Below, piece by piece: positions 1 through 12,375 of a DNA stretch of 64,000 nt. The stretch is from Ilyonectria destructans. Taxonomy: Eukaryota; Ascomycota; Sordariomycetes; Hypocreales; Nectriaceae. The position numbers and the translations under genes were made by a program. Where the stretch lies: NCBI GenBank assembly GCA_020740775.1, contig JAHEWK010000012.1, positions 434,001 to 498,000 on the forward strand, written 5' to 3'. Positions within the stretch are counted from its first letter, which is position 1, and every line of letters starts with the position of its first letter. Under the pieces are notes generated by a model. That model had not been told where the DNA came from. It was given only the letters and a program-made list of their open reading frames with translations, and ran no database searches.

Positions 1-710
1 GTAGGTAATAAAAGAAAGGACCAGCGCGGGGTGGCGCACGATGCAAGGACACAAATTAGCACAATGAACACATTAGCACAACCAAGCATTATAAACCACT
101 ACATTCCGAGGGAGGGGACGGTGCAGCAACGCTGACCGAGAGAGGTAGAGCATGCTGCTTCAAAAGTTTCTGTAAGTCTCATCACTCCTGGTTGTATGGC
201 AGCGAATGGAGATGGCCAATGCTTCAGTAAAGTCACGGATTGGCTCTGAGAGAAGGAGAGTATCCTCCGTGTCTCGGATGACATCAACCGGTCCTTACAT
301 GCAATCCCGCTCCCAAGCACCTAGATCTGCCAGCCCTTACCTAGGTATCCAAGAACAACGGCGATTGTGGATACCACTCAGCCTTAACTACCTATGCAGT
401 CCATATGCTGCGCACCATGCTGCGCATCCATGCTTCGCCTCAATCACGCTTCCCACCATCCTTATTGGCCCCCCCATTTCGCCCATCTTCACAACATCTT
501 ACGCCAAACTTCACATCATCTTAAGCCCAACTTCGACAGCCCTGAAGTAACAATGTATGGTAATTCATATTTAAGCGTGGCCGTCACTGTCCCCCAAGAG
601 GAGAACATTCATAGCGCATCAGTTCCTTCAGCCCTTGATACACAAACTCATCAGTCTCAAGTGGTTATTCGAGAAGAACTTGTAGTGCATTTACATGTCA
701 TTTCTACTAA
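1..710. other. Intergenic left edge, no supportable gene
   Basis: Short reading frames exist on both strands but none shows a recognisable domain, intron structure or protein-like composition. A CCTAGG palindrome lies near 341. The 3' part is probably promoter and leader of the gene starting at 711. Confidence 0.5.
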
Positions 711-2058
711 ATGTCTACTTCTTCGCCACCCACTACCGCCCGGTCTCCCCAAGCCATTTCAACAAATTCTCCGTCGCCATCCCAGGTCCAACTTAGACAG
801 CCTTCATCCACTTTCGTCACTCGTTCCAAAACATGGCTCTCATCCCAGGTTGGAGTGGCAAGCTTTTGCATCGCTGTTGTTGCCTTGGTCGTGGCGATCA
901 CCTGTGTCTTTCCTACATTCATGAGTCAACATCTTTCAGAGAAAGCTCTTGATATTGCGGAGTGGACGGCTCTCAAGGACTTCAGGGAGCAATGCATCGA
1001 ATATTTGGTTAGCTCTCCCTCCCACCCGCCATTCGAAGACCATAATTCTTTACTAACGCCCTTGCAGGCAGCGGGCTTGCCGTCTCCAAACTGCGAGGAA
1101 GCTATCGACAAGCCACTCCCTCCACCTCCGCACGTGGAGATAGCTCCTCCACCCCACATTCACCCAATTCCTCAACGAAGGTTCATCGACTATTCGGTCA
1201 ATGTCGCTACGGCTAGCATTGGCTCCTTTATGTCTCGAGTCAATGTTTCACTACTGGTTCTCGGTCTGTGTCTGATGTCTGCAGCCATCTTCGTCCTCAA
1301 AAGTCGCAAGAAACTAGCCAACCGCGTTTTGCCCTCCCACTCGGAGGGGCAATCGACCAGTCTGCAGCCCAATACCTCATCGTGTCCAACAGTATCAATA
1401 GGCTACCTTGACGATAGTGTCTCTACTTCGTTAAGCGCCCCACCACAATGCGCTGTACCGCCCCCGCACAACGACGCCGTCACGACCAGCAGCCACCCGT
1501 CAGATTCAAGCACTCGACTTCGGCATCGCGAAATGCAAGCAAGAACAGCACCAAGTAGCAGGAAATTCGCATGTCCTTTCTTTATCTACGACCCGGCAAA
1601 GTACGAGACCTTTAATGCTTGCAGCGACCCTTTGTCTCGGATGATGACTATTGACGAGGTGTTGTAAGTGCAATCTTCCTCCGAGCCGAAGCACTCAGCT
1701 CAGATCGCTGACACATTTCACAAGACTTCATCTATTCATGCATCACTACCGATCCCAATGGTGCCAGTACTGTCGCAGAGCGTTGCAGAACGAAACCTCA
1801 TTCGACGGTCATCAATGTTGCACGGGCGGAGTACGTAGGGAAGACTCTCCTGACTGTTCCGATCCGGTTGACAAAGCCCATTGGGAGCTTCTTGGAACGG
1901 CATCCAAGGAAATGCAGCTCACGGACGAAGAGAGGTGGAAAGAATGGTACCGCATCTTGTTTGGACTTGACTCAACAGCTGGCGTCCCGTCTCCGTGTAA
2001 GTCTTCTCCTCGGTGCTTCAGGTGACCCACCTAACTAAAATACGAAACAGATTGCTAG
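711..2058 (+). CDS. Membrane-anchored protein with C-terminal Cys/His finger-like motif
   Basis: Unknown function. I read four exons: 711-1007, 1068-1663, 1725-1996 and 2051-2058, giving about 390 residues. Intron 1 (60 nt, in frame, GTTAGC..CTAAC..TTGCAG) would be missed by a plain ORF call. Introns 2 and 3 have GTAAGT donors and CACAAG/AAACAG acceptors, and intron 3 carries CTAAC. Two hydrophobic helices are visible, at about residues 47-70 and 158-176 of the spliced product. The segment between them has Cys and Pro-rich stretches. The C-terminus has an ACPFF..DPAKYETFNAC segment followed, after intron 2, by a His-rich stretch and WCQYC, then a conserved-looking EERWKEWYRILFG tail. This layout is familiar from uncharacterised fungal proteins annotated as C2H2-type, where a finger-like region precedes a W-x-x-Y-x-I-L-F tail. 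Coupling to two membrane helices is less usual. The frame continuity across three introns argues for a real gene; the start at 711 is the first in-frame ATG of the exon. Confidence 0.75.
1008..1067 (+). other. In-frame 60-nt intron
   Basis: GTTAGC donor in phase 0, TTTACTAACG branch site 17 nt before the end, pyrimidine-rich tract and TTGCAG acceptor. Length is a multiple of three with no stop, so it reads through as coding unless splice signals are considered. The unspliced product would gain 20 residues. Confidence 0.75.
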
Positions 2059-2881
2059 ACTAAATCTCGGTCCTTGAGGATCAATTCCAAAGAACAAAAT
2101 ATGAGAAGATTATTAGGGTGTTGGGGCCTAAGGAAAAAGTATATTTTACTGCGTTAACTGTGGTGGTGCAAATTGAGGCTCGCGGTCAGTAGAGCCTTGA
2201 TTCTAAATGGCAGATCCTCGGTGGGGTTGAATTTGTGATGATAACCGGTTTTTTTCTTGTCTCATCCTTTCTTTTTCATTTCTATAGCGATTGCCCTTGG
2301 TCCTATATGGAGAGTTTCGGGAAAAGACATGCAAAATGTGAGAGCTTATTTAGTAGAATAATGCATCTCCTAATATCTCCGACAGAAGTTCTATGTGCAC
2401 AAAATTTAAGAGGGAATCGACGTGGTTATTTATATGTAATCCATCTCATTATCCACCTTCCAGTAATCCATCCACCACCATCCCAACCACGATATATAAT
2501 AAGTCCGGTTATCTTCCAGCTTGCAAACCCAAAAACTCAGCCAGTCTGTCGCTGACAAGATCGCTGTACCGCCATGCCCATAAGCAGGGCCATCATCCCA
2601 TCAAAAAATCCCTAGTGTCGTTTGCTCTCCCATCAGTGCCAGTCGAAGTCCTCATCAAACCAAATAATAATAAAAGCAAAAAACTCCCCCAACGCCTGTG
2701 CTTTGCATGATGTAGCCCCCAAGGAGGAATAGCAAATGGGCGCCGCCGCCATGATGTCAGAAAAGGATAGATGCCGCCGGTGTGCGCCCAATAGTAGGAA
2801 ATCAAATATGCCAACATCGGTGAAGACTGTTCTATGCAACAAAGGTGAAGGTCACACTCGGCGTCGTTTGGTCTCCCATTC
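2059..2881. other. Convergent 3' region, no gene seen
   Basis: Lies between the 3' ends of the gene at 711-2058 and the FHA-RING gene. It is A/T-richer than its neighbours, with T-runs and ATAATAATAAAAG stretches compatible with 3' UTRs and polyadenylation signals for both genes. No conserved reading frame seen. Confidence 0.5.
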
Positions 2882-4926
2882 CTATCGGGAGCCTGAGTCG
2901 TCGCTAGGACGAGATCCGTTCACGTCCATATCTGCAGCAGCATCCAGGCTCCGCATCTCTGCAGTCGTCGCATCTGCGTTGCGGCCGGCGCTCCCATCAA
3001 AGACCCAGGGTCCGGCGTTGTTCCTCGGAGTAATGGGCCCCTCAACGCCAGGTGTCAGTCCTGGCGGTGATGGCGTGCGGCTATCGCGCAGGGCAATGTG
3101 TCGACCAGCCCCTGATGCCGAGTTTCTAATCGGGAGAGGTTCGGAGACGGCGTGCGGTAAGTTGCCTCGCTGCGGGCTCTCTGGTGTAATATTGACCGTC
3201 ACGTCCATGGCATCGACATCGTGGACGTCTGAGAGTTCAGGCTCTGGCGTTGCGGGCTCTGGTGGTGTTGCGATAGGCACTGCAGGCGCTGTCTCGGTCC
3301 CAGGTGCGGCGTCGACTCGAGTCTCCGCTTCTGCCTCCGCCTCCCCTTCGCTCTTCAACTGTTCCCACTCTTCGGCTAGTTCATCCACGTCGGCTTCGAG
3401 ATCGGCGCCGGCGCGGCAATTGGGGCAGATGAAAATGGGGTATTGGGGTGACATGAGCAGCGATCTCACGCACTTGAAATGCCAAGTGTGTGAGCAAGGT
3501 GCCACGAACAAGGATTGGCAAGGCTAGAGACCTGTCAGCGGGGGATTATGTCGACACCCGGGGTCGGGTTTCTTGTGAAACTTACTGCGATGGAACTCAA
3601 GCATATTGAGCAATCCTGAGAGCTGGAGCCGGCCGCTCCACTGGTGGCCATTGTCTGCAGTCTCTTGTGTGCCGCCATGCTACCAAAGGATGTCAGCATT
3701 ATAGTCTTGCAGCTGGGAATCAACACATGTCAAAATACGTACTTGAAGGTGTTGAGCTTGTTCTGCCATCCCCTGTTGAGTTCTAGACGCATCTTCACGC
3801 AGCGGAAGATCATCTCCTCGCCGCCCTTGAAGTCAATACCCAGCTGGACGATGTCGCCATCGTTAACGGGGAAGGCCTTGCTCTCCTGGGAGGGAGGGCT
3901 CAGGCGGATGTGGTTCAGAAAGGTGCCAGATGAACTCTTGACGTCCTTGATGTACCACTTGCCCTCCTCGTACCAGAACTCGCAGTGTCGGCGACTGACG
4001 ACCTTGCTCTTGAAGCCGACCGGGGCGGCGGAGGGCTGGTTGCCAGGCAGGTTGGCCATGGAATGGCTGTCCCGCTCAGAGTAACGGCCGACGCGGATCT
4101 TTTCCGATCCGGTGGGCAGGGTCCTGGAGATTGGCGGGAATGTAAGGGACGGGCGGGTGGATCGCGGGTCGTAGTAGGCGGAGAAGCGGATGGAAGGCAT
4201 GGTGTCGGGAGCGTTGGAAACGGCGTCGCCGGCGGTCGAGGCTCTATTTCTCGTCATGGCGGCCTGGTCGTCGGTGGTGGACGTCGTGGCGAGATCTGCA
4301 GCGGCGGGCGAGGAATCTGCGGCAGCGGGGTTCTGGGCGTCGGAGGCCGAATGGGTCTGCTGCAGCGATGAAGAAGAAGTCGACGGCGCCGTGGGCGATG
4401 CAAGGGGAACGGGCGAAGGAATAGCGGGCACAGGCGGCGTGGTGGTGGATGAGGCTGACGTCGCGGCTGCCAGAGAAATCCTCACGGGGTCTGGCGTGGA
4501 ACTGACGAGGGTCAAGTGGTTGATCTGGGCGGGCGGCGGTGGACCAGTCGTGGTTGGCGAATGGCTGAGCGATCGCGTGAGGTTGGCCGTGTGTCGGCTA
4601 GGGGACGTGCTCCCGCTGCCACTCGCACTGGGACTGACTCCGGCGCTGTGGTGGCCGTCGCGGGAAAGCAGATGGTTCTGGGTGTAGTTGCGCAGGTAGC
4701 TGAGGCCGCGCAGACGGCTGGGACGTGATGTTGCTGTCGAGGCCGCGGGCGACGGGCCTGGAGGCGGCGACGAGACCGGCTGCGTGAACATTGGGGTGTA
4801 GGCGCCTGGAAGTCCAGGAAACGCAGTGGACTGAATGGTCGCGGATGGCGGATGGCGGCCGCCTGGACGCAAGGGTGACAAAGCCGAGAGGACAGGGAGT
4901 GTCTCTGACAGGCGTTTGACAAGCAC
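2882..4926 (-). CDS. dma1: FHA- and RING-domain E3 ubiquitin ligase (Dma1/Chf family)
   Basis: Three exons on the minus strand: 4926-3743, 3679-3586 and 3523-2882, 639 residues. A long Ser/Pro/Ala-rich N-terminus is followed by an FHA domain (about 272-375) with the phosphothreonine-binding landmarks IRVGRY, SRRH (311-314) and SSGTFLN (to N338). A C3H2C3 RING follows: C418, C421, C436, H438, H441, C444, C459, C462. The RING is split by intron 2 between IA and PCQ, and splicing restores a PCQ-x-LF motif that I recall from Dma proteins. Donors are GTACGT and GTAAGT; acceptors are GGTAG and TCTAG. In yeasts this family couples phospho-recognition to ubiquitination of septation or spindle-checkpoint regulators. 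The C-terminal 160 residues are acidic, then Pro/Ser-rich, and look disordered. The protein is longer than yeast Dma proteins because of both tails. Start at 4926 is the first ATG of the open frame; a later start would not affect the domains. Confidence 0.93.
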
Positions 4927-7900
4927 GGAGAAAAAAATAGGACTGGGCGATCCCTTTTAGTCAGAGGAGAGAGGATCCAAGGCCAAGCCGACAGAAAAGT
5001 TCAGCTCACGCCGCGAACGATTGCTCGCTTTGAACCTGTTTCTCGCTCTCGTCCGGTGATGGAGCTGCAGCGGACAAGCTGAACCCGGCGATGGAGACGG
5101 GACGGAGAGCCTGAGACGGGGGGCGCCTGAGACAGAAAATCGGGCGGGATGTGCGCGCAGACGAGGGTCCAAGGCTGAACGGAGGAGGGGCGTGGCAATG
5201 CCAGAGACGGAGGGGAATGCGGTCTTCTATCGTCGCTTGTTCGCCTCTGCCGCTCGGTCGTGATGTGGTGCTGGTGGATGTTGATTTCCCTGGTTTCCCC
5301 CCGAGGTCGCTGTAATGGAGCAGCCGCTGCAATCAGTTGGTCGGGCCTGCAGGGAGGTGTGGATTCCCCCAGCTAATTAATGAATCTCTCGCGCGAGCCG
5401 TGGTTCGTTCCAGCAGGCGGTGGTGGTGTTGTTCCAGGAGCCTTGCGTTCGTCCTCGCACGTGCGGACCAGTGGCTTCCGTCTCGGGATCCGGGGGAGAC
5501 GAAGGAAGACAAGACGACGGCCGGGCGAAATGGGAGGAGCCAGAAATCGCGATTGCAGCAAAGGTGGAAGTGGAGGAGAAGGGGAGGGATTGCGGCGGCG
5601 AGCGGGAGAAAGATGGGATGGGGATCATGTACATGGGATAGGCCGCCAGGTTGGTCGCGGTCGGTTCGTCGACCTGATTAAAGTAGGTAACTTATTAGGT
5701 CGGCCAAGGCGGCGCCGGCGGGTGGGTTTTTTAGCCTGGGAATGGTGGTTGGTAGTGAGTAGTAGTGGTGGCCGGACCCTATCCCCTACCCGCCTAAGCT
5801 CAGTAAAGCCCAGCACGCAGCAACAGCGCGCAGCACAAACAATGGGATGGCTTGAATGGAGTCGTTAAAAATATGGAGCCGGTGGCGGACGGGGATTGCG
5901 ACGGGGGGCGGCAGGGATTGGTTTGCGCGAGAGGGGGATGGCGACAATGTGTGTCAGTGTCGCCATGATCCATGGGATGGGGAGATGGGGAGATGGAGGG
6001 AAATCGGCAATGGGACATGGGATGGGAATGGATGGCCGAGGCACAGCACAACACCACGATGAAAGCCCGGGACATTTTAGGCGTATCAAGCATCAAGCCA
6101 GCAAAGGCATCATCCATGGCATGCCTATCTGGGTATGCTTGTCAAGGAGGGATGCAAGGACGCAACCAAGCAACCAATATTACGGACTACGAATACACAA
6201 CAATTAGAGCAGCATCAACAACCACCAGCCAGCCTAATTAGCTCTTGAGCCAGTACCACAGAGCGGCCACTCCCCGGCTAGGCCAGCGGCGGTTCCACCA
6301 GGTTCCAGGTCCAGGTCCTGGTCCAGAGGATCACGGATGACGGGCGGGATTAGTAGCCACAATCATCCATTGCCAGGGACATGGTTGTGGCATGGCCGCG
6401 GCACGGAGCCGGATCTCCAAGTTTACTTCGTGTTTCCGCGAGTCTGTGTCTGCGTTCTGTTCATGCCCGTGTTGTCTTTCTTGTGCTCTCCGCCTGTCGT
6501 CATTCTCCGGGCGTTTGTGGATGATATGACGATGCCATGGCATTATCCACTGCGGCCCTCTATCTGCCGATTCAGCCCACCACCATCTCCACACATTACA
6601 CGCACAATACAGACACACGCATGTACACATACGCACACATCTGCACGTGTAACATGCTGCCCTCTCTCGCAAACACGCAACGACAGTGGGCTCACGCCCG
6701 CTCACCTGCTTCGTACCCCAAACCAACACGGCAAGTGCCAGAAGCTACCAAACAATCGCATGCGTTTAAATTCGGAATGCCCGCCGCACGCCAGCAGTGG
6801 AGTTGGCTTAAGCTGGGGAGGCTTGCCGCTTGGCAGCCGACGAAAGGGGTCGCGGGTGGTGGTGGGTGGTGGTGGGTGGCCAAGGACGCATCCCCCGATC
6901 CGGACTGGCCCAGAAGGTGGGAGAGGGGGTTGCGGCTTCGCAGGGGGCACGAGTTAATTCCGTTTTCCTCGACCTTCTACTGCATGCATGACGGCCAGTG
7001 AGGGGTTGTGAGGGGAACGAGAAAGGTGCTCGTAAAAATGGCCATGTTATTCGTATCGCGGGGCCTCTGCAGCCAAGGTGCGAGATGCGTGTCAGATGGA
7101 GGATTCGACGACGATGGGAGAGAGCGAGATCTGGATACGAGAGCATGGAGCTTCGAGGACCGCAATGGATCTCATTCTCCTCCGGCTTACAGTGGAGCCA
7201 GCCGCTACGAAGCAGCCGCCGCGAAGCCTAAAACCCCACTGCGAGAGCCCGATGAACCACCAAACCGTCCCCCGTAACTCAAGTCCTCCACGGACCAACT
7301 CTTTCAGTGACAGCCCGCCCCGTTCTGCAATCGACCGACAGACAAGCCGCTGCGAGGGTGGCTCAGGTGTTCTCGCGCGCGCGAGCGCGGGGGTTGCTGC
7401 AGCTGAGCTGCAGTTGAGCTGCAGTTGGACTCGATTCGAACACACACCCCGGATTGGCGCCCGACCACTGAAGAAACAGTGGACTTGGCCAGGCCGCGGC
7501 GCTGACTCGGCTTGGCGCCTGTCAGTGAACCCGCTAAACCACGCCCGCGCTGTAGTGGTTGTGCACCGCACGTGTACCGCACAGCAGGCGGGTGGCGGGT
7601 GGCGGGCTCTCAGTGCATTATCTCCGGGTCTTCGGTGTGAGCCGGGTACGTATTGCTGTCTCTGTAATAAAGCAGGGCTATCAAATCCGCCATGATGTGA
7701 GTGTACACACCAAACGTCGTGATCTGAGGATTTAAGAATCACCCCGTACAAAACACTTCTCTCGTGTTCTAGTCCACAGCGTTCTAGAAGCTGTCTCAAC
7801 CCTACATGTCTTACGTCGTGCGGTCCACCCGCCTAGTCAAGATCAAGAGACCTGCATCACCCAGACCCAGACCCAGATTCCAAATCCAGACCCTCATTCC

Positions 7901-9062
7901 AGTCCCTCGAAAAATATGTAATTATTTGCGCTTGTGCGTGTGCGTGGACGCCGTTATTTACGGCCCTCCGGTACCTTGTAACAGGCTTGCAGCCCGCTCG
8001 CCACCGCCTGACAAACAATTCCAGGCCTGGCCCGGTCCAGGCCCTAGGAGGTCTAACATGAGTTAGACGAAGTATGCGCTTCCAAAAGAGGCAATCGGCG
8101 GGCCGGGAGTTGCCAGCAAAAACCATGGATCCTCGGGGATTCCCATCAGCCATGCTCATGGCATTATCTTCCCTAGTCCGATCTCCCATCCTTCTTTCTA
8201 ATCGTCAACGTTTGTCGTCGTTACTGGTCTGGCGGATGCGGCGGGAATCGCCATGTTTCTACCAACGACAAACGGCCCCGCCCACACTCATGACGAGGAA
8301 CCCATGATATCATCACACCTCCCCACCAAACCCCCGGTCATGCCACTCGCGCAAGCTCATGCGAACATCATCTGCCTAGGTCATCGCAACACTACTGCAC
8401 CTGCAAATCCCGAACCACTGCTTGTTCCGGCCTACGTATGTACCACACACACTCTAAAAAATGCCGAATCGTCCCCAAACCATCGGGATCCCCCGATCAC
8501 CCACCCCATCCCGGGCGCCGTCCCACGATCCCCTGCGCCGCGCCGGGGGGTCCCTCCGTTCTGGCCGTGTCCCACCGCAACGCTACGCACGTGAACCGTC
8601 ATCTCGCCACTGGCGTCCACGAGGCTGTCAAATTGGACATGGTGCGGATCGATCGGGATGGCATGCAACGGACGGGAGGCCTAGCGAGAAGGAGGTGAAA
8701 CCGCCGGGGGGAGGGTCCATCGTGGGGACCTGTAAGTACCGGTAGACATATGTTGGCTCAGGGCTGTGTGGTCAGTCTTGATTCAGGCGCCTCAACACAA
8801 GCCTCAGCTCGGCATCGCCTGGTGTTGTAGCCTAAAGCCACAGAATGCAGCCAGGTTTCACCAACCAGTTGCCTAGTCATGACTCCATGATGCTGACGAG
8901 TGTCAGTATATTCCAACCATTCCAGATGCAAAATAAGCAGAGGCCTGAGTATCAACCTCACTGTTCCATTCTACAACGTGCCAAAGGTAATATATGGTTT
9001 ATCTATGAATGCCCTCACATCAAACACGCCCATGGCCACCAAAACCACCACATTATACAATT
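4927..9062. other. 4.1-kb gap without a supportable gene
   Basis: Upstream of the Dma gene and downstream of VPS16. Many overlapping open frames occur on both strands, but these reflect the G/C-rich sequence and none shows a domain or intron pattern. Contents include pyrimidine/purine-asymmetric stretches, GGTGGT repeats at about 6855-6885, an 11-bp tandem duplication at 7405-7426, and a CG-alternating run (about 7374-7388). The part next to 4926 is probably the promoter and leader of the Dma gene. An unannotated noncoding transcript cannot be excluded from sequence alone. Confidence 0.45.
7405..7426. repeat. 11-bp tandem duplication
   Basis: GAGCTGCAGTT occurs twice head-to-tail (7405-7415 and 7416-7426), next to a further partial CTGCAGCT copy just upstream. 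It sits in the gap between the Dma gene and VPS16, right after a CG-alternating run. Confidence 0.8.
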
Positions 9063-11952
9063 CTACTTCTTAAACACCGTTTGTCCTAGTCTCTCAATCT
9101 CTCGTCCTTCTTGTGTACCCCTGCCCGCCGCCTCCAGCAGCCGCTCCCATGACTCAGCGTCCTTCAACCTCACAGCCTCCTGCGCTGCCTTGACTCGCAT
9201 GCCACACTTCTCGTACATCGTGATAGTCTCTCCAGGCTCCAATCCCACACACTTGGGTATGAACACGGCCGCAAGTCGTGGGTTGCCTGCCTGGAGTGTC
9301 AAGTTATAGAACGGCTAGGTAGTTGTCATGTTAGCCTATGCCCCCGCGATACGACGGACGTTCGCTCGGGAGTTACTCACCTGCCATCCAATGGGGCTCC
9401 GCTTGGCCCGCGCGATCTCTTCAATCTCGTTCCACTCCCGCTTCGCAACTAGCGCTCTCAACCTGCGGGGACAATCCGTGTTAGCCATCGTCCAAATCCC
9501 GGGTGTCGTCCCATGTCTTGTGTCTGCCGTCATCCACTTACCGAATCCACCATGCCACATTCTCCGGTACCTTGAACTCGCTCTGGATCTTCTTGGCTCG
9601 TCCGTGATACCCGAGCCGGATCAGTTTGAACATGGTCTCATTGACGCTCAGTCCCGTAAACGTGTCCGTTAAATCCCGATCAAATGCTTCCTGCAACCGC
9701 AGGAGTGTTGTAGCCTCTTTTAGTGCGTGCATCTCAAACGATGCCTCTTTCGAGTCAGAGAGTAGCTTAGCAGCAAGGGCAAGCTTATCCGATGCCGTTC
9801 GAGCGTCAGGCTGACGGAGTGACTCGCGGATAAAGACATTGGCTCCATCCACGCGACGGTCGTCCTGATAGTAGAGATCTTTGAGGAGCGTGTTATCTCC
9901 GTCCTCCATCGCTGATGACTCAACAATCGCCGTCGCCGTCGGCCGTGCGTTAATCACACGGAAGAAGGCAGCAAGCGGCAGTTTCTTCTTGAGCTGTATC
10001 AGGACTGAGAGCATGAGATCCGTGTCACCGCTCTCAACGGCCTTGTCGAGGGCCAGCTCGTCTTCCTCCATGCTCAAAAGGAGGGGGACTTGTCTGCCTC
10101 CTCGAGGTTCGTGGTTCAAGAGCTCAGTCGCAAGACGGCCTCGGCCCTCCTGGTACGCAGCTCGTGCAATCTCCTCAAATGAGATTCCAGGCTTTCCTGA
10201 CAGCCTCTCGACGATCAGACGACAGATCGTGTCATCATCCTCACCTCCCACGCGGACTTTGCTAGACGCCCAGTGCACGTAGATCCGGTCAGATGGCAGC
10301 TTAAGGTGTCCCGCGATTTTCAGTGCTAGGAGGTACTCGTGGCGGTTCAGAAGTCGTCGAATAAGCGCCTCCGGCGTCAAACGATGGTATTGCTCGAATG
10401 ACAGGGGAATTCCAACCTCGTAGAATCGCACCGCATTCAGAACTCGGAGGGTCTCGCACATATCGACAAAGTCGTCGCTATTGTAGATATCAAGGACCGA
10501 CTTTCCGAAGGAAGCGGCCTTCAGTAGCCGTTTCTGCCAGTGAGCATCAAATTCGCGTCCTGCAGCATTAATGCAAGTGTCCACGGCCTCGGTGAGATTC
10601 GGTCTAATGAGCTGGATGTAGTCATCGGCCTTGGGAGACTGTAGCTCCAGCTGGCCGACGGCGTCCAAAAGAATCGACGCCGGTGAAGAGTCCGATGCTT
10701 GGCCAAACACCTCGAGTGTGTCTCGCGGGATTCTCTCTAGGAATTCGCAAAAGTCGTTGGTAATTAATCGAGCACCATCGTGCTCTATGCCCAGTCAGTA
10801 CAGTGCAACGATAGAGCCATCAAGACGCTTACCTGAGATGACATGCACCCTCGTGCTGTCGTAAATATATGATGATGAGACATCGCCAGGTCCAATAATG
10901 TGGACCTCGTCCTCCCAAGCAATGAGGGCATCACTCCCGCACCATTCAACATACTTAGGCGGTGTCTTGGAATCAGAGTCGTGCTCGAACAGTCGCTCCT
11001 GGAAGTCGCTGGAAATAACATGGGCCTTTCCGTTCTTGGCATAAAGGTTAACGTATCGGCCATCTGGCGATACACTAATGTGGCTGAAGGGGCCAATATC
11101 GAGGAACCGGTCTTCGCAGTCTGTGGCATCGACGACATAGACAGTCTGTTCCACGCTCAACAAGACCTCTACCGATCTAGACAAGGTGTGGTTCGGTGAG
11201 ACGAGGGCCCATGAGTGGATCGTGCCCTCGGGGGTAGTTGCAAGGGCTTTAGGCCGAGGCTCAGAGTATGACGAGACTGCCACCAAGGAGTTGTTACCCA
11301 GAAGCGCCACCATGCCATGATCATAAAATCTACCACCAGTCAGTGACATTCCCAATAGTGGGCCGAGCACTCTTACCGGCATGATTCAACGCCATAATTG
11401 TCGGCACCATGACCCAAAGAGAACTGCGTAAAGTCCCCCTGCAAGTCGTAGCAACGAACTGTCCCTTCGGCGGTGACGACCAAGAGGGTCTCATCCTCTG
11501 ACCAGCCGAGGCCCTTGATCTGGCCCTTGTCCCAGGCGATGCTGCGCAACTTCTTGCCAGCGAGGCTATAGATGTCTATCGCCGGCTTCGATCCTCTGCC
11601 CGGCTGGTAGGCTAGGAGCTTCGAGTCGTCACGCCATAGTGCTGCGGTGGCGTTAGCTTATGCTCATGCTTAAGCTCATTCCCGCTTCGTCGCGAGCATG
11701 TGAGATGTAGGATGAGACGCCGTAGATGCCGCTGGGAACTCTTCCGAGCTAAAAGATAAAGAGAATCGCAATGTCTCACTCATAGATATCAGAGAAATCA
11801 GACTCACCCAGTGCACCCGCATATGGAGCTCCCGTGACAATGTAATTGTCCAGATCCAGGTCCTGGTCAAAGACGGCCGTGTACAGCTGCGTCTTCCGGA
11901 ACCACTTGTCCCCGACACTCTCCCAATCGGCTCTCGGGTGAAGCGTATCCAT
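9063..11952 (-). CDS. VPS16: Vps16, core subunit of HOPS/CORVET tethering complexes
   Basis: Six exons on the minus strand: 11952-11808, 11641-11377, 11329-10833, 10784-9542, 9462-9381 and 9314-9063, 827 residues, the usual length for Vps16. The first half (to about residue 302, exons 1-3) is the beta-propeller-like Vps16 N domain, with WRDDSKLLAYQPG and SFSHISVSPDGR-type blades. The second half is the alpha-solenoid Vps16 C domain, with motifs such as EVGIPLSFEQY, RLLNRHEYLLAL and ARAAYQEGR-LATELLNHE. In yeast Vps16 is in both HOPS and CORVET, where it recruits Vps33 and supports membrane fusion at vacuole and endosome. Each intron restores a continuous frame with canonical donors (GTGAGT, GTAAGA, GTAAGC, GTAAGT, GTGAGT). 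It is divergent from ATG16 with 423 bp between the start codons, which may be a shared promoter. Start ATG at 11952 gives a WESVGDKWF N-terminus that fits the family. Confidence 0.95.
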
Positions 11953-12375
11953 TCTGCGCTATCTCATTGTGAAGATGCCGGTTTTTGCTTCTTGATGTCC
12001 GTCCGTACGTCAGTCCTGCGTGTTGATGCGCGTTCCGTCGAGCCTCGAGTAAAGGAGCAGCTCCAGCGAGGTTGGGGAGCTTCCACCGACGCTAATCGAC
12101 GTAACCGCACGTCGCTAGGCAGCATGGGCCGGGGGCTATTCCTCGGCTAAACCAGCTCACCGTCAGTAAGCGCCCCGCCAAACAAGCCGTCGCATCATCC
12201 CACAGGGCACTCGACACCACTGGACAGGAATGGGCGGCACAATTCAACGCCCCCGGGCTTATCAGGTAAGGTAAGTAACTTACTTAATTCTCAGCGTCTC
12301 GCCCAAGACGGATTAATCTTTGCTTCTCCCATCCTACTTCACACTCGCCCTTCACAGTTCCTCGCTGCCGTCACC
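11953..12375. promoter_or_regulatory. Shared intergenic region between VPS16 and ATG16
   Basis: 423 bp separate the two divergent start codons. It contains an imperfect GTAAGTAACTTAC dyad at 12271-12283 and a CT-rich stretch just before the ATG16 start. No TATA box is evident. Both products act in vacuole-directed membrane traffic, so co-regulation is plausible but not shown. Confidence 0.5.

Noticed and set aside
2736..3527. 263-codon + strand frame
   Set aside because: Antisense of the RING exon and acidic tail of the Dma gene, which carries the complete RING ligand set on the minus strand.
7430..7455. Second B-box-like sequence (GTTCGAATC, minus strand)
   Set aside because: No A-box or cloverleaf arms can be drawn around it.
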